Of a stretch of DNA of 64,000 bases, positions 1-11,830 are shown piece after piece (positions within the stretch are counted from its first letter, which is position 1; the number at the start of each line of letters is the position of its first letter). The DNA comes from Isoetes taiwanensis (Eukaryota; Streptophyta; Lycopodiopsida; Isoetales; Isoetaceae), in the NCBI GenBank assembly GCA_021234155.1, contig JAJEKV010000182.1, positions 62,001 through 126,000 on the forward strand. Reading direction: 5' to 3'. The translations under genes were made by a program, and so were the position numbers. Under the pieces are notes generated by a model, which had not been told where the DNA came from, did no database searches, and saw only the letters and a program-made list of their open reading frames with translations.

Positions 1-298
1 TTATTAAAAACCACATATCTACTTTTTAGAAAAAAACACTTAAAAACTACACTTGGAAACTACAGCTAACTTTAAAAACAACATGTAGAAACACATGTTA
101 ATTTCTACGCGTAGATAATTTTAACAAAATTCTACGCGTAGACTTTTCACAAAAAAAACTACATGTATAAAAGTTTGACAAAAAACTACACGTTTCTAGC
201 AAATCCGGACAAAAAACAACACGTAGTTTTTTGGTGTTGTTTTTTAGCAAAGAAGACACTAAAAAACAACATGTGGACCCAGTTTTGGGGTGGTAGTG
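1..298 (-). mobile_element. CACTA-like transposon end (terminal and subterminal repeats)
   Basis: The segment is A/T rich, with many short motifs of the type AAAACTACAC or ACATGTAG, including two copies of the palindrome CTACGCGTAG near 106 and 133. It ends at 298 in GGGGTGGTAGTG, whose reverse complement starts CACTACCACCCC. A matching terminus occurs at 29733-29759, with about 2 mismatches over 27 bases. A CACTA start followed by dense subterminal repeats is the signature of En/Spm (CACTA) transposons. The rest of the element lies outside the window and no transposase is visible. Family A DNA begins immediately at 299. Confidence 0.7.
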
Positions 299-1192
299 GT
301 GCCCGAACGACAAAACATCATGGGGTTTCTACAAGGCCGACCTCGGGACGCCCGCCTGTTTGACAAGTTCTCCCGACCGATCTGAATCTTTTGGGCCTTC
401 CCCGGAGGGGCCTCTCAATGGAGGATCCAACGGTCGGGATAGGGGAACCGGCCCTGAGGGTGGTGGTTAGCGCGGCGCCCCCGGGGAGCCGCCAGAAGGG
501 CTCAGCCTCGAACGCTTTTGGATCCGGCCTCGGGTCCTGGACTTCTCCCCTCTTGTGAGGGAGCCCCGCAAGGTCTTGGCCTCGCTTTGACTTGGGAAGG
601 GTGCTAGCTCGGTTCGCCACGCCTCCCGACCGCTCTAATGCTAACCCTTTGACCTAGACCTTCTCCAAAAATTCAAAATTGGGCTGTGTGCCGAGATGAA
701 TTAGGAATCCAGCTGGCAAAAAATCAGAATTTATTTTCGTGACAATGCATTAATTACTTAATTTGTGAATGTCTTGCCACCGCAAAAGTGCCCCCAACTT
801 CTAATTGCCACATCGGAAGAGGACATGCCCAAACTCCGCTCCGCCGGCCTCCCCTTGCTCCGCTTCTACAAGCAGCTTTTCTCGCCACGCCCCAATCGCA
901 ACAAACCAAAACTCGCCCCCAAAACGCAAAACCTTCTAGAACTCCGCAACCCATGTGGTTTACGCATTTTAGGCCCTCTCCTTGTCGATTCATCGGGGAC
1001 CTTATGGCCGTGTCTTGACGCGGAGTGGGGGTGTTGACGCCAGAGCGGGGACCCTAAAATCCCCCCGGAAGCTTCTTGCCCCGAATTTCCTCTTCCCAAG
1101 GCCCTAGGGACCGATGGGCGGCCTCCCCTCTCCGGAACTGCGATTTGGCTCTGCCAATGGACTCAGAACGTCGACATTGCCCTGTGGACCAA
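299..1192 (-). repeat. Family A repeat, inverted partial copy
   Basis: This is the reverse complement of the unit that forms arrays at 22291-25038 and 29760-51112. It runs from the GTGCCCGAACGACAAAAC junction to TCGACATTGCCCTGTGGACCAA. Landmarks include the inverted forms of TAATTAATGCATTGT (near 745) and CCAATGGACTCAGAACG (near 1155). Short ORFs here are matched by ORFs in other frames of the other copies, so I do not call genes. Confidence 0.85.
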
Positions 1193-2649
1193 CCCCTATG
1201 CCTTGTATTTTCTGTTCCCACTTCAATTTAGCTAATTCCAAGGTTTTAATAGATAACTAGCTAACTTTCTAAACTACCCATATCATAATCATAAACAACT
1301 TATAATCATTAACATAACCCTCCGTAACTTAGGCCTTAATCTTCCATAAATTTCAAGCCCAACTCTTGCTCCAAACCACCCTTAATATTTTAACTTTAGC
1401 CTTATCTTTAACTTTAATATATTACTTCCTTACTAACAATTAACTAAATTGTTAAACATTTTTATTATCTAACCTAACCCTAATCAAGCATGTCACGATT
1501 CCGGCTGCAGCTTTTCCTGGATATGGCCTCTAGGCCCTCGAATCCATCCCAAGAAGTCTTGCCCTCTTGGTTTTGTTGCCAAAGGGGTTTCTTAGCAATT
1601 TCGGCCGCCGGCCCTATTCCTAGATTAGAATCCATTTCTCAAAGACCAAGATCATGATTTTGGATGTACCGATTCTAATCCAAATCTTCCTAATTCTCAG
1701 ATTATTTCTCCATTTCGATCTTCCTAAGGCCAAAATCGCCCATTTCAGAGTGATCCACATGCTTTTGCAAAGATGCCAAATCGGCAAGATCACGCGGTTA
1801 TTCCAAAGAAAGATTCAAGAAAAATATCTGCGGTCTTTGCCGGTTCAACTCATCACTTCAATTCTAATCTATTTTCATGTAACTTTTCATGCTTTCTCGA
1901 TCATTACAATTCATCAAGTTCATGCTATGCAAACAAAGAAGATGCAAGAGAAACTTTTACGCTTTTAACTCGATTTTTGGCACGCTTTTATCTTAATCCA
2001 CCCTCGGGTTCTAATCGCTATTCCAATCACTTCGGCATGGTTTAAATGATAACTCCCTAGAAATCATTAGATCTATAATGCTTTTGCAAGCTTTTTATAT
2101 CGCGATCATTAAATACTTAACGACCGACAATTACTCTAATCCATGCCAAGTTCTAGAACAATCCCATCAGATCAACACAATTTTGCTACACTAGAAAACC
2201 CCTGTGTAAAGGCTTGATCCCCACCTGAATCCCGCTTTGCTTCTTCTACGCCCAACACGCCTCCCGAGCTCGCACGCCGATTTGCTCCTTCAAAGAATCC
2301 CTCCGCAATCTATCTTTTTCCAAATGCTTTTCTCAGTACTTATATTTATTTTTGGCCACCAAGAAGTATTCTCGTCCAGATAATTTCTACATATACGACG
2401 ATTAATTCTCGCATGTGTAATATTTTAATTATTATCCCCTTTGCATCTTTTAATAAAATAATTCCACAATGTACCTCAATATCCTAGGTCCGCTTCAGCC
2501 TCCTCCATGCTCTTTTAAGCCTCTTAACGCCTCCTACTCTTCCCTTTGCTCCCTCGGTTCGCTCCCTATCACTATTGCTCGGATCTCACAAACGTGCTTC
2601 AGTGATTGGATTAAGCGAGATATGACATCTGGTGTGCATATGCTCGTGT
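1193..2649. other. Unassigned AT-rich intergenic DNA
   Basis: No ORF resembles a known family. The region is AT rich with scattered homopolymers. A TGTCACGATTCCGG string at 1490 resembles the start of some LTRs, but I found no matching end or second copy. Confidence 0.5.
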
Positions 2650-2656
2650 TCCTGCT

Positions 2657-3313
2657 ATGGTGTCCCTTATGATGGAGAATAACAAAAGAGACGTGTCTGA
2701 GTATATGAAAGAGTTGCAGGGTCTTGAAGATCGAATGGATGTTCAACTGCCTCCTGATAACGTGTTCTATAAAGCAGAGGTGTGTTCTAGCGCCTTCACT
2801 CAAGCTGGTGTCTCGGTTGTGGAGATAGATCGTAGCATCCACTTGCAAAGTCTACACAATCTAATGTCCCATGCGGTGGTGTGTCATTTCAATGGTCTGG
2901 GATTTTGGTTGAAGCAACATCTACAAAAGTTGGGATTACCTCCGCATGAGTCCTTGAAAGTTTTAGATAGGCAAAACAATTATTTCTTAGCGATGTTCGG
3001 GTCGCCTATTGCTGTTGATAAACTAGTCGAGCATGGAGTGGATCCTTTGTGGGGGCATTATCTCTTGTATCAGGTATACACCCCTGGATTTCTTCCTAAT
3101 AAGTCTGATGCACGTCGTATGCCCTGCTGGTTTGCATTGGAGGACTTCCCAATTAAGTTGCGGGTTCCAGACTTCTTGCTCTCCATTGCCAATGGATTAG
3201 GGTTGCATCTTGCTCATTCTATTGCCAATGGTCCTCGTATTTGTGTTTCCCTTCCTGCTGAGGCTTCCCTCCAAAAGTCTGTGGTTGTTAAAAGTGGTCC
3301 ATTCTTTTTTTAA
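2657..3313 (+). pseudogene. LINE ORF1-like protein with DUF4283-like region
   Basis: The frame of 218 codons contains an RRM/DUF4283-like segment: MPCWFALEDFPIKLRV followed by LLSIANGLGLHLA and PRICVSLP. This is the pattern of the N-terminal nucleic-acid-binding ORF1 of plant L1-type LINEs. The frame ends in a run of T at 3304-3311, and similar coding (DGLELANMFPDVEAF) continues in another frame to about 3425, so a frameshift is likely. No CCHC knuckle is visible before the reading is lost. The start codon is arbitrary, because homology may extend upstream. Confidence 0.6.
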
Positions 3314-3823
3314 TACAAATTATCTTTGACGGCCTAGAGCTTGCCAATATGTTTCCTGATGTTGAGGCCTTCTCTACCTATCGTGTGCAGAGACCCTCCA
3401 TTCTCGCCCCTCCTCCCCGCTTCTAACTCCCCTACTTCTACTTCCCCGCCGCCATCCCTACTCCAACCGTGGTCGCCACCCCTTCTTCGCCTTCTCGCCT
3501 AGCCATTGGCACACTCCCCCGTAGCCCATAATTGTCTTTTCTTATATTATGACCAGCAAGAGAGGGTGGACATGGTTGCATGCAAGCAAGAGCGCATTGA
3601 AGAAGAATGGTCCATTGCTCGCATGAAAAACCGCCGGAGGAGGAATAGCTTTGCACCGCAGCCCTCTCATCTACGCTTCTCCTAACCCTGTTGAACCACC
3701 ACTCCTCACCATTGTTACTACACGTCCAATAGCATCGCAGCCACATTGGGCTGATCAAGTGGATATTGAGTCTCATATACATGTTGATATGGACTTAGAG
3801 CATCTTCCACATCCACCTGATCA

Positions 3824-4855
3824 ATGAAGTTAATCTCCTGGAATGTGCGGGGGGTTGCCTCCTCCCCTACTAAACGGAGCAGGTTGTCCATGGCCCTGGC
3901 TAGGTGGGACTCAGACTTCATATGTTTGCAAGAGCATAAATGCAAGAAAGAGGATGCCTACAAAGTTGATGCAGTAGTCAATAGGCAGTACAATGTTCTT
4001 GTGGTAGCCTCAGACTCGTCAAAGGCTGGTGTCCTTTATGATAAGGGGCAAGAATGGGGATTGGTTAATGTGTATGCAATTGACCACGCCATAGAGGCAG
4101 ATTGTGGGCTTCTTTGCGATCCAAATTACTGAGGTTAGGCTCCCCTGTTGCATGGATCATGGCGGGTGATTTTAGCATGGTTGAGCTTGAGCAAGACAAA
4201 TGTGGCAGAGGTGCAGAGATAGTGCAGGGCTTTGAATGGGAGCAATGGCACTGCTTAATGCAACATTGTGGCTTCATAAAAGCTAACGGTCCCTCAAGTT
4301 TTACTTGGTGTAATGGCTAGTGGGGTGGTGGTAGAGCATATGCAAGACATGATAGAGGCTACTATAATGCTTTAGTAGCAACCCCGCTGCTTTTGCTTTT
4401 CATCGTGATGGCATATTGAATAATTGCAATTTCTGACCATAATCCACAGTATTTCTCTTGTTCTCATATTGTGGCGCATGCTGTATCTAAGACATATTTC
4501 AAGCTGAATATATTTTTCTTGAAGGATGAAGAATTTCTGGCAGGATGTAGACAGGCGTGGTTCACTTCTTTCTCTCGGCACAAGGGCATGGTATTGTTGA
4601 TGCTCTCGCTGATGTCAAGTCTTTTGCTAAAGGTTGGGGTTGTGAGCGGGCTTCTGCTAACTGGAGCCTTCTGTTGGCTCTTTATCAACAACTTGAGGCA
4701 TGCAGGTATGTTGCTCCGTCAAATGGTCATGTGGAGAAGCAAATTTTGTGTAGCATTTGGCAGATGGAGTCTGAACAGGTGCATTTTGCTCGCATTAAAG
4801 CTGGGTTGCAATGGTTCAAGGAGGGAGACCGCCGCGTTTTTTTTTCTTGAGCTGC
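3824..4855 (+). pseudogene. LINE endonuclease domain and RT-proximal linker, broken
   Basis: The first frame (3824-4132) starts MKLISWNVRGVAS, the usual beginning of a LINE APE endonuclease, with FICLQEHK about 30 residues on. A second frame (4102-4320) has MAGDFSMVE and the FTWCNG segment. A stop follows at 4318. Later pieces give SDHNP (near 4435) and a linker ending FKEGDRRVFF, where functional LINEs usually have GDRNT.FFH. At least three frame changes and stops make it inactive. Confidence 0.7.
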
Positions 4856-4919
4856 CCAAAACAAGAAAGTTGGTCGTGATCTCTTCACCTCGCAGAATGT
4901 TTTATTCATTCTTTGAGTT

Positions 4920-6480
4920 GTGACAACAACAGCTTTGACATCTCCAAGGCATCCATGCACTTCATGTGTCGCCTTTGTCTCACAACCATGGTAGAAGATA
5001 TTCCAACACTTTGTAAGGCTTCAACAACTTCGTAAGCTTTTGGTCGCTTTTAGAATACGCCTTCACGTGGGCACATCATTCTCGTTTTTTGCTCCTCCAA
5101 CTTGTCAAGACGTCGTTGGTACATATGGGTTGGATTAATCCATTGGGCATTGTTGTTATTATTAAACCACTCCATTCGTCGCATAGCTTGCATGAAATCA
5201 AGAAGCATCTCATAAATATATCCCAATGCATAGACATCATGAATTTCGTGTCCCCATACACGATCATCATCCTTTGATTTCTCAAACACAGTTTCCTCTA
5301 ACCATGGATATTTTGCTTGTCCATCCGAAAGTAAGTACCGACACTTCAACAAGGGACGACGCTCTTTGGCATAAAAATGAATTGCATTGTCCCAATCACC
5401 AATGGCCACCCACACATTTTGGTACTCATCATCAAAATGTAATTTGACTCTCTTGCAATTAAGCTTTGTGTGAGTGAAGTGGCGTTTGTGGATCTCAACG
5501 ACACCTTCTGCTAGGGCAAGAGCTATCTCTGGAACATACTGATATAGAACTCGCATTTTGCTCCTAAGTTCAACGCCTATGTATTTGTCAGTTCTTCTTG
5601 GCGCTCTAGCAATTGCATTTGACCATCTTCTAAAACGTGACAGGTTATTAGGTAAATAGTCAAACAAGTGTGCAAGTGTCTCTCCATTCATGAATGGTAG
5701 AATCACCATTGGCCCTATGGTATCCCAACTAGAGCTAGCAACTTCATATGCAAGTCCAATGGATGTAGCCAAAGCAGGATGCGGGCTCTTGAAGCATATG
5801 TATCTTTGAGCCATCTCATACGTCTCTGCCCTATCTTCGCCCTTGAAAACCCATCCACCGAGATAGCTCATCATCTTGGAAGTGTTGTGTTCCGTTGATC
5901 TTGATTTGATACGTGCGATGAGTTGGTTTCTCTTCAATAAGGCGTATCACATCCACGGCCTCTAGGTGTATGGGATCAACAAAGATTGATGTGTTCATGT
6001 GATTCTCCAAAGAAAAGTGGGGCTTTCTAGGCCCTGCTCCACTAGAGCTTCCCCCCTGATGCAAAGCATTTTTAATTACCTCTAACTGACGTGCATTGAG
6101 ATCCGCAATGATGTTCTTGTGATCTGCACGTCGCTTCTTTGAGGAATTCCATGAAGCTACCCATTCTTTGACACAAGCCTCGGCATTGAGACTTTTAAGC
6201 TGCACTGAATGCTTCAAACATGTCTTCAGTTCGTCCATGGGGTTTCCAATCATTGACTTTACATGTGTGTCAAGGAGAGAAGTCAATATTTCTTCCCTGG
6301 CCCGGCCATTTTTGTGCTAACTCAAATTGGCACTTCCTTTTTGACATGTCCCCGACAAAATGGTCGACACGCTGACCAGCTTTGCATCTCTTGATCGGGA
6401 CTTTCGTTAGCACATATCTCATTTATGAGCACGCCGCCTAATCTCACTAAGCATTTGTGTCTTCACACTCTCGGCCATAC
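4920..6480 (-). pseudogene. Protein-kinase-like pseudogene
   Basis: The minus-strand frame 5050-5937 (295 codons) resembles the C-terminal part of a eukaryotic protein kinase. Residues 133-151 form an alpha-E-like helix, residues 153-164 (HFTHTKLNCKRV) replace the HRD catalytic loop, GDWDNA at 180-185 replaces DFG, and DVYALGYIYEML at 234-245 is the alpha-F motif. After the stop at 5050, the same frame resumes with RPKAYEVVEALQ (about 4990-5030), the usual kinase C-terminus. Upstream, 5831-6286 is open in another frame and overlaps the first by about 100 bp, so a frameshift separates the N-lobe. An ATG at 6480 opens a short frame (MAESVKTQML) that soon stops. The catalytic Asp is lost, so it would be a pseudokinase even if repaired. 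It could be an inactive host gene copy or a captured fragment. Confidence 0.65.
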
Positions 6481-7200
6481 CTACAAACCAATTTAGATTC
6501 ATTAATCTTGCTTTGTGACTTTTTTTTCAAACCTTCATTATGAATCTTTACCTACTTTCTTAAGAGTTAGTTTCCCTTTTAATTTTTTTTTTAAAACCAA
6601 CTATTGAAATTTTTTCTTGCTCTTAACCACCCCACATTAGTGTTTCTTTGACATCCCTAACATTTAAAAAAAAACATTCTTAACTAGAAACCCGAAAATC
6701 AATAATGCGATTTTTTTTAAAACCCTAACTGACTCAGCCTTTTACTTTTCCTTTTTGTTTAAAATTTGAAGAAACAAACAAGATATAAAAAAAGGAGGTG
6801 CTATGGACCCCAGTAGACCCTGGGTCTTCTCCACTCAAGGTAGAGCCAACCATGCCCTTGTCCAAGCCAAGCAGTGAAGGTAATAAATTAAATAGAGAAT
6901 GGACCCAGACACCAAGTCCTCTCCACTCAAGGTGGAGCCGACCATGCCCTTGTCCAATCCCCAGAAAGATTCCTATTTATTAATATATTAATAAACAAAT
7001 AAATAAGGGTAGGCGGTGAGTCCGGACCCGAGCACCTAGAATGTCTACGAAGTTCTGAAAAATCGATTTCCAAGAGCAACGATTTTGTTATGAGTGTACA
7101 TGCAAAAAAAAAAATTCAATAATTAGAAAACTTACATAAATAAATAAAAAAGACCATTCACATTAAAAAGACCATTGACATTAAAACTGTTTACATTGAT
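6481..7200. other. Homopolymer-rich spacer with a duplicated 60-bp block
   Basis: There are T and A runs throughout. Two copies of a block containing CTCCACTCAAGGT.GAGCC and CCATGCCCTTGTCCAA lie at about 6804-6864 and 6899-6957 (roughly 95-bp period). No coding potential is recognised. Confidence 0.6.
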
Positions 7201-7290
7201 CATTAAAAAGAACTATATACATTGACATGTAACAAAAAAAAAAAAACAAAAAACAAAAAAAAAGAGGAAGAACATAAAAAGAAGGGGCCT

Positions 7291-7363
7291 CGTCTTTCAA
7301 CGACGTCCCCTTCTTGTAAAGCAAATAGAGGAAAAAAAGGGCATCGTCTTTCAACGACGTCCC
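7291..7363. repeat. Duplicated CGTCTTTCAACGACGTCCC motif
   Basis: The 19-base motif occurs at 7291-7309 and again at 7345-7363. Related TTCAACGACG strings recur at 7969-8001 in a hairpin. It may be a dispersed repeat; its function is unknown. Confidence 0.7.
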
Positions 7364-7386
7364 TCTTCTTCCATGGAAAAAAAATA

Positions 7387-7493
7387 GAAGAAGAAGAAGG
7401 AGAAGGAGAAGGAGAAGGAGAAGGAGAAGGAGAAGGAGAAGGAGAAGGAGAAGGAGAAGGAGAAGGAGAAGGAGAAGGAGAAGGAGAAGGAGA
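7387..7493. repeat. (GGAGAA)n microsatellite
   Basis: About 16 uninterrupted GGAGAA hexamers are preceded by a short GAA run. It opens long low-complexity frames on both strands (Glu-Gly on plus, Leu-rich on minus), which I do not consider genes. Confidence 0.95.
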
Positions 7494-7963
7494 TAGGAAA
7501 GAAAGGAGATTGAATATAAGAAGAAAACGAGAAAGAAGAAGAAGAAGAAAAGGAATAGAAGATTGGAAGAAGAAGAACGGAAAATTAGAAGGAAAAAAAC
7601 TAAAGATTGGAAGAAGATTGGAAGAAGGAGGAGGAGGATTCGATTCAAACTAAGAATAGGAGAATGAAAAAAAACAAGGATGGAAAGAAGAGGAGGATAG
7701 AAATGGGATGGAATGGAAGAACAAACAAGAAAAAACAAGAAACCCTAAATCTATCAAATAATTAGCCTAGATTCAAAAATAGAGTTGATTGATCCATTCA
7801 AATACCTTTTGATGCTTGCTTGAAGCTTGGAAAGGACCCTAAGGATGATCCGCGCCAAATATCGCCTCCAAAAACGCTCCTCTAGCCGCTTGGAAACAAA
7901 AAATCGAGGCGGCGGAAAATACGGCTCTGTTTCTGTAAAAAGTTACAATGCGACGTTACGCGA

Positions 7964-8001
7964 CGTTGTTCAACGACGTCTGTAATTGTCGTTGAACGAC
8001 G
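7964..8001. repeat. 14-bp stem hairpin, CGTTGTTCAACGAC motif
   Basis: The arms 7964-7977 and 7988-8001 are reverse complements with one mismatch, around a 10-nt loop. Further CGACG strings flank it. Its role is unknown. Confidence 0.7.
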
Positions 8002-8087
8002 TTCATAACGACGTTTTGGTTTATAACGACTTTTTTTATTTATTAAGTCATTATTATTAGCAACTTAGCTCTATTTGTTTTATTACT

Positions 8088-8151
8088 TATGTTTTTTATC
8101 TATATTGTAGTTTTTATCTATATTATGTTTTTTATCTATATTATGTTTTTA
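8088..8151. repeat. Short AT-rich tandem repeat
   Basis: There are three to four copies of a unit of about 20 bp, TATGTTTTTTATCTATAT, with small length changes. Confidence 0.85.
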
Positions 8152-9054
8152 TGAGCCAATACTAGATGCGCGCCCTTATAGGCTACCGCCACCCTATGTT
8201 GCTTATAGTGTTGAGCAAACTTTTACACTCACGTATTTTCCAATTTGAAATTGAAAATTTTTCTATCCGATAGCAAGGAAACTTCCCAGAAATGTCCATA
8301 CACACAATGCTGGTGGAAACGGCATACTAAGCTTTACGATAATTTCCGATATCCAACTTATTTTTGTCGATTTTTGGCGGGATCTCGTCCGCCGGATTTT
8401 ATTTTTAGCGCTTCAAAAATCGCCAAGCTTTGCCCAAAAAAAAAAACTCGCCGCCAGATGGAGGCGTAGACGCTCAATCCTTTTCGATGATGTTGATCTT
8501 CCCCATTATGGCGGGATTACGATGATGATGCCGATGATGGTTCTCGAAAACGTAGTAGACTCCACGGAGCAAGATGATCCTCTTCTTGATCCATATTTCA
8601 CTCGTAACAATCGCTCCTATGCACCCAAGATTTCGCAACACATTTGCATCCAAAAGCCAATCTAAAAATACAAAAGTTAGCAAAGACAAAGAACGGACAA
8701 ACAGATTTAAATGGTGATTCCATAGAACATAAAGAGAATTTGGGGCCTATTGATGTTTCTAAACAAGTTTTTGAGCAAAATCCCCGCCGCCATAGAGCAA
8801 ATAATGGCACGCATAATGAGCCCTTTTGTGGAGATAAACAGAGTAGCCTAAAAATTTGGTCACAGAGACAAAATCTTTAATGGAGGCCAGCAAACAGTTT
8901 GCACAAGCACTCAAATCTTTGGTAAGGATTTGGATTCCAACTCTTCCAAAGAGTCTTCAATGGTATCTTAGTTACTTCCGATTTTCTCTAACCTTAAACC
9001 AAACCACCACCAAGTTAACCTCGATCGTTGCTTAATTTGATGCTATCCATCGAT
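8152..9054. other. Unassigned DNA left of element 1
   Basis: A 78-codon plus frame at 8644-8880 has no recognisable domain. Nothing else is supported. Confidence 0.4.
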
Positions 9055-10616
9055 TGTGACGCCCCCACTGTATACGGTGCTCTCACCGTACACAAACAGG
9101 AGTTCTTCCCCCACACCAGCTCCATGCCGATACAGGCCCTCCACATATCATCGCACTCCGTAACGAGTCCCGTGGAAGAGTGAAGGTGTCATTCTACCCC
9201 TCCTCCCTCGTGGCCTACCTAGTCAGCGAAGCGTAAACATACATGTCGGTACTCAACATATCCTCCATCCACCCAGAAGGGTGGTATATCAACATCTGCA
9301 GAGACAGTGGTCAGCACATCACATAGGGAATCCTACCCAAGGCTCAGACTCAAGGGGTGACTGGACGGCTTGGGTCTCCGTGAGTTCATTGCGCATGTAA
9401 TTCATGGCAATGGATTTGGCTGGCATAAGAACATGGCATAGGGTTGTCCACTCCATCCGCCCCTCCCCGTGCACACTTTGCGTGAGTAGGTCAAAAGTGT
9501 TGGGACTCGATCAGAGGCCACGGGTGCATAGCCAAGGGGCTATTCCCCGGTCTCATCCTCCCAGGCCCGATGGGGGGCGTGTAGGGATCACTCCCTCCGT
9601 GAGATCTACATGCCGACTCAAGGTGACTAGAGGGCCACCGCCTCATTCTGATCAACCCACTGGAAAGTGTACACCACTTCACGGGTGTCGAGCCCATGCC
9701 TTACCCGCACTCAGTGGTAAGCCATTAGACCTAGTCACACTGATCCCCGGTAGGCTTTACACACCAGGGGGATCATTCAGGAGTCAGAACATGAACCTCC
9801 TTCTTAGCCAGTCTGGCCCCTTCACCCACAACCAGGTGTGGCTCTTGTACACAGGCCGAATCTACAGTGTGCTAGAGAGGCTATTCTAGGAGCATCAACT
9901 ACAAGCTTTAGGGCCTCTACCCCCCTTCCCCATACAAGGAGTTCACAGAGATACATCATCCAAATACATCACAGAAGAACTAAAGAACTAGATCTAATCA
10001 TAGAGTTAGGTTCTTTAGTTAGTGTCCGAGATCTACGATCTAGATAGCTGCTATGGGCAATTTAATAGTCTAACCCTACTGATTCTATGACTAGAAGACG
10101 GTTTAAGCTATTAAATTGACCAAATACCTGATCCTTGAGTGGCTCCTCCCGACTGAAGTTCAACCATCCCCGCCGAAATGAGCGGGTGGGGAACCGATGG
10201 CGCAATTCGCCGGGCAAATGCCGGGAGGCGGTTTTGGCTCCCCGGGCAGCCAAAACCGAGCTCTAAAACGCTAAGGACTAAAAAAAACTAGCAAGCTAGG
10301 GTTTTCCTACCCTAAATAGACATGGGGTTTAGGCTAGGGTTTCCAATTACCCAATTTGGCATGTGGGATAATTGGAAAGGCCCCACTTGCCTTTAATGGC
10401 TAGGTGGCAAAATATGCCAACATGGAAAGGTGTGCCCTCATTAATGTGCACATGTGCACATTAATAATATATGAACACTCCTAGCAAGTTGCCCCTAGGG
10501 CTACTTTACCGGCTATCCGCTGGCGTACACGCCGGGTCGGAGTGGCGCGGTACGCTGCGATTCGGGCAAAGATGCGATAATGCCTTGGGACCGTGATACC
10601 GTGGCCGAACGCCACA
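9055..10616 (-). repeat. Element 1 3' LTR
   Basis: It starts TGTGACGCCCCC and ends GCCACA, giving TG...CA boundaries. The copy at 20646-22209 matches along its length, but with many 1-3-base indels. On the element strand a CTATTTAGG TATA-like box lies near 10310, flanked by ACCCTA motifs. Confidence 0.9.
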
Positions 10617-11478
10617 TTCTCCCCACCTTGAAATGATGTCGTCCCGCAAAGATCGTGGGTCTCCCCACCTTGGGATCTTCCTAATCTGCAATCAACGTGA
10701 TGCATACAATATAATAGTTATACATTTACCAGGATTACCCTAAGGTAATATTTTTAAAACATTATCACGTCATCATACTATGGAATACTTAACAATTCAC
10801 AACATCATTAAACAAGGTATTCACTATCTTAAGTTAGACAAAATTTCAACATTTCATATCTATAATTATAGTCCGAGGTACTCTTCATTCCTTGCAACAC
10901 ATTCCAACAAAACTTGTGTTGCAAGTCTTCGTAGCTCGACCTCCTTACTCTTCTGAGCTCTCTTGGCGCTCACAGTCGACACTACGCTAGTACCGCTTTT
11001 AATTATTTAATAAATTTTGGTTATATGGTGACCACCCCACCTATCTACATGAATGCATGGCTAATCTCCCTGCCAGGGGAAGAGGATGAATCTTCCATAA
11101 TGGCCGTGGAGACAAATACTATATGCCTATATGCCGCCATGCCTACACCTCTAGTTGCCCAACAGGAGGATATCCTTCTCGCGTGGGGTGCGTGAAGGAT
11201 GGATTCCTCCTATCAAAGCATATATGGGGCTAAAGGTGCTTTCCCTATCAATGCATTCCTTAATGACCTCCTTTCTCTCGAGGTCGCCTACTCCGCGGGG
11301 AACGTAGTAGACTTTCTAATCTACCTTCCACTCGCCCAAAGCGGAAACGCGCGTCATGCCTACATTGACATTACACCACGCCCTAGAGATCACCGTAGTG
11401 GTCTCATCATCGGTAACAACGCATGCACCCATACTAAGCATAGGTTGCATCGTGAGATTAATCTATACAAGAATTAAC
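10617..11478 (-). other. Element 1 polypurine tract and 3' untranslated region
   Basis: TTCTCCCCACC next to the LTR (10617-10627) is the complement of a polypurine tract. A second TCTCCCCACCTTGG lies near 10661. No ORF of note follows. The part 11354-11480 is homologous, inverted, to 62010-62198 at the end of element 3. Confidence 0.75.
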
Positions 11479-11676
11479 CTACACAAATCGACATGCCCGG
11501 CCGATTTCTTCTGAGATGACCTTGCCGCCCCATTGCTCCATAAACCGTGGGTACCGCTTTACTAAATCCTTCTTAAGTACCCACGTCGCGTTTTCCACCG
11601 GCAAGTGTTTCCACTTGACCAAGTATTGAGGAACTCCGACCTCCTTGTCTTCTTTGAAAGCTTTATCAAGAATCAT
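11479..11676 (-). pseudogene. Chromodomain of element 1 integrase
   Basis: The frame contains PQYLVKWKHLPVENATWV, the core of a chromodomain (YLVKWKG-type strand followed by the ATWE-type helix start). Chromodomains at the integrase C-terminus define chromoviruses, and in known cases they bind methylated H3 tails. The frame is detached from the integrase core by lesions upstream and ends shortly after RACRFV. Confidence 0.85.
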
Positions 11677-11830
11677 TTCGAACTATTTCCAAATGCTTCC
11701 TCCGCCATTTCCAACAACGTTGAGTGTCCAAGACTTCGCCCTCGATTTGGAGTATGCTTCTTCAACAAACTCACGCGGAAGACCTTATGAATCTTTAGGT
11801 GTGCCGGGCAAATCCAACTTGTAGGATTGA

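Larger units (their letters stand above)
2650..4915 (+). mobile_element. LINE pseudogene 1 (ORF1 plus endonuclease and linker; RT missing)
   Basis: This is a degenerate non-LTR retrotransposon on the plus strand. An ORF1-like frame is followed by an AP-type endonuclease start (SWNVRG at 3836-3853), an endonuclease GDF motif (MAGDF near 4160) and a DHNP-like SDHNP site near 4435. A pre-RT linker ends in EGDRRVFF near 4835. Frames shift repeatedly. Homology stops near 4915, where the kinase-like pseudogene begins in the opposite orientation, so the RT and 3' end are missing. I infer deletion or rearrangement at this junction. Confidence 0.75.

Noticed and set aside
1490-2060. A solo LTR starting TGTCACGATTCC
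   Set aside because: No matching end, no second copy and no target duplication could be found.
7181-7738. ORFs of 185 and 143 codons over the GGAGAA tract
   Set aside because: Both are translations of a microsatellite and homopurine DNA.
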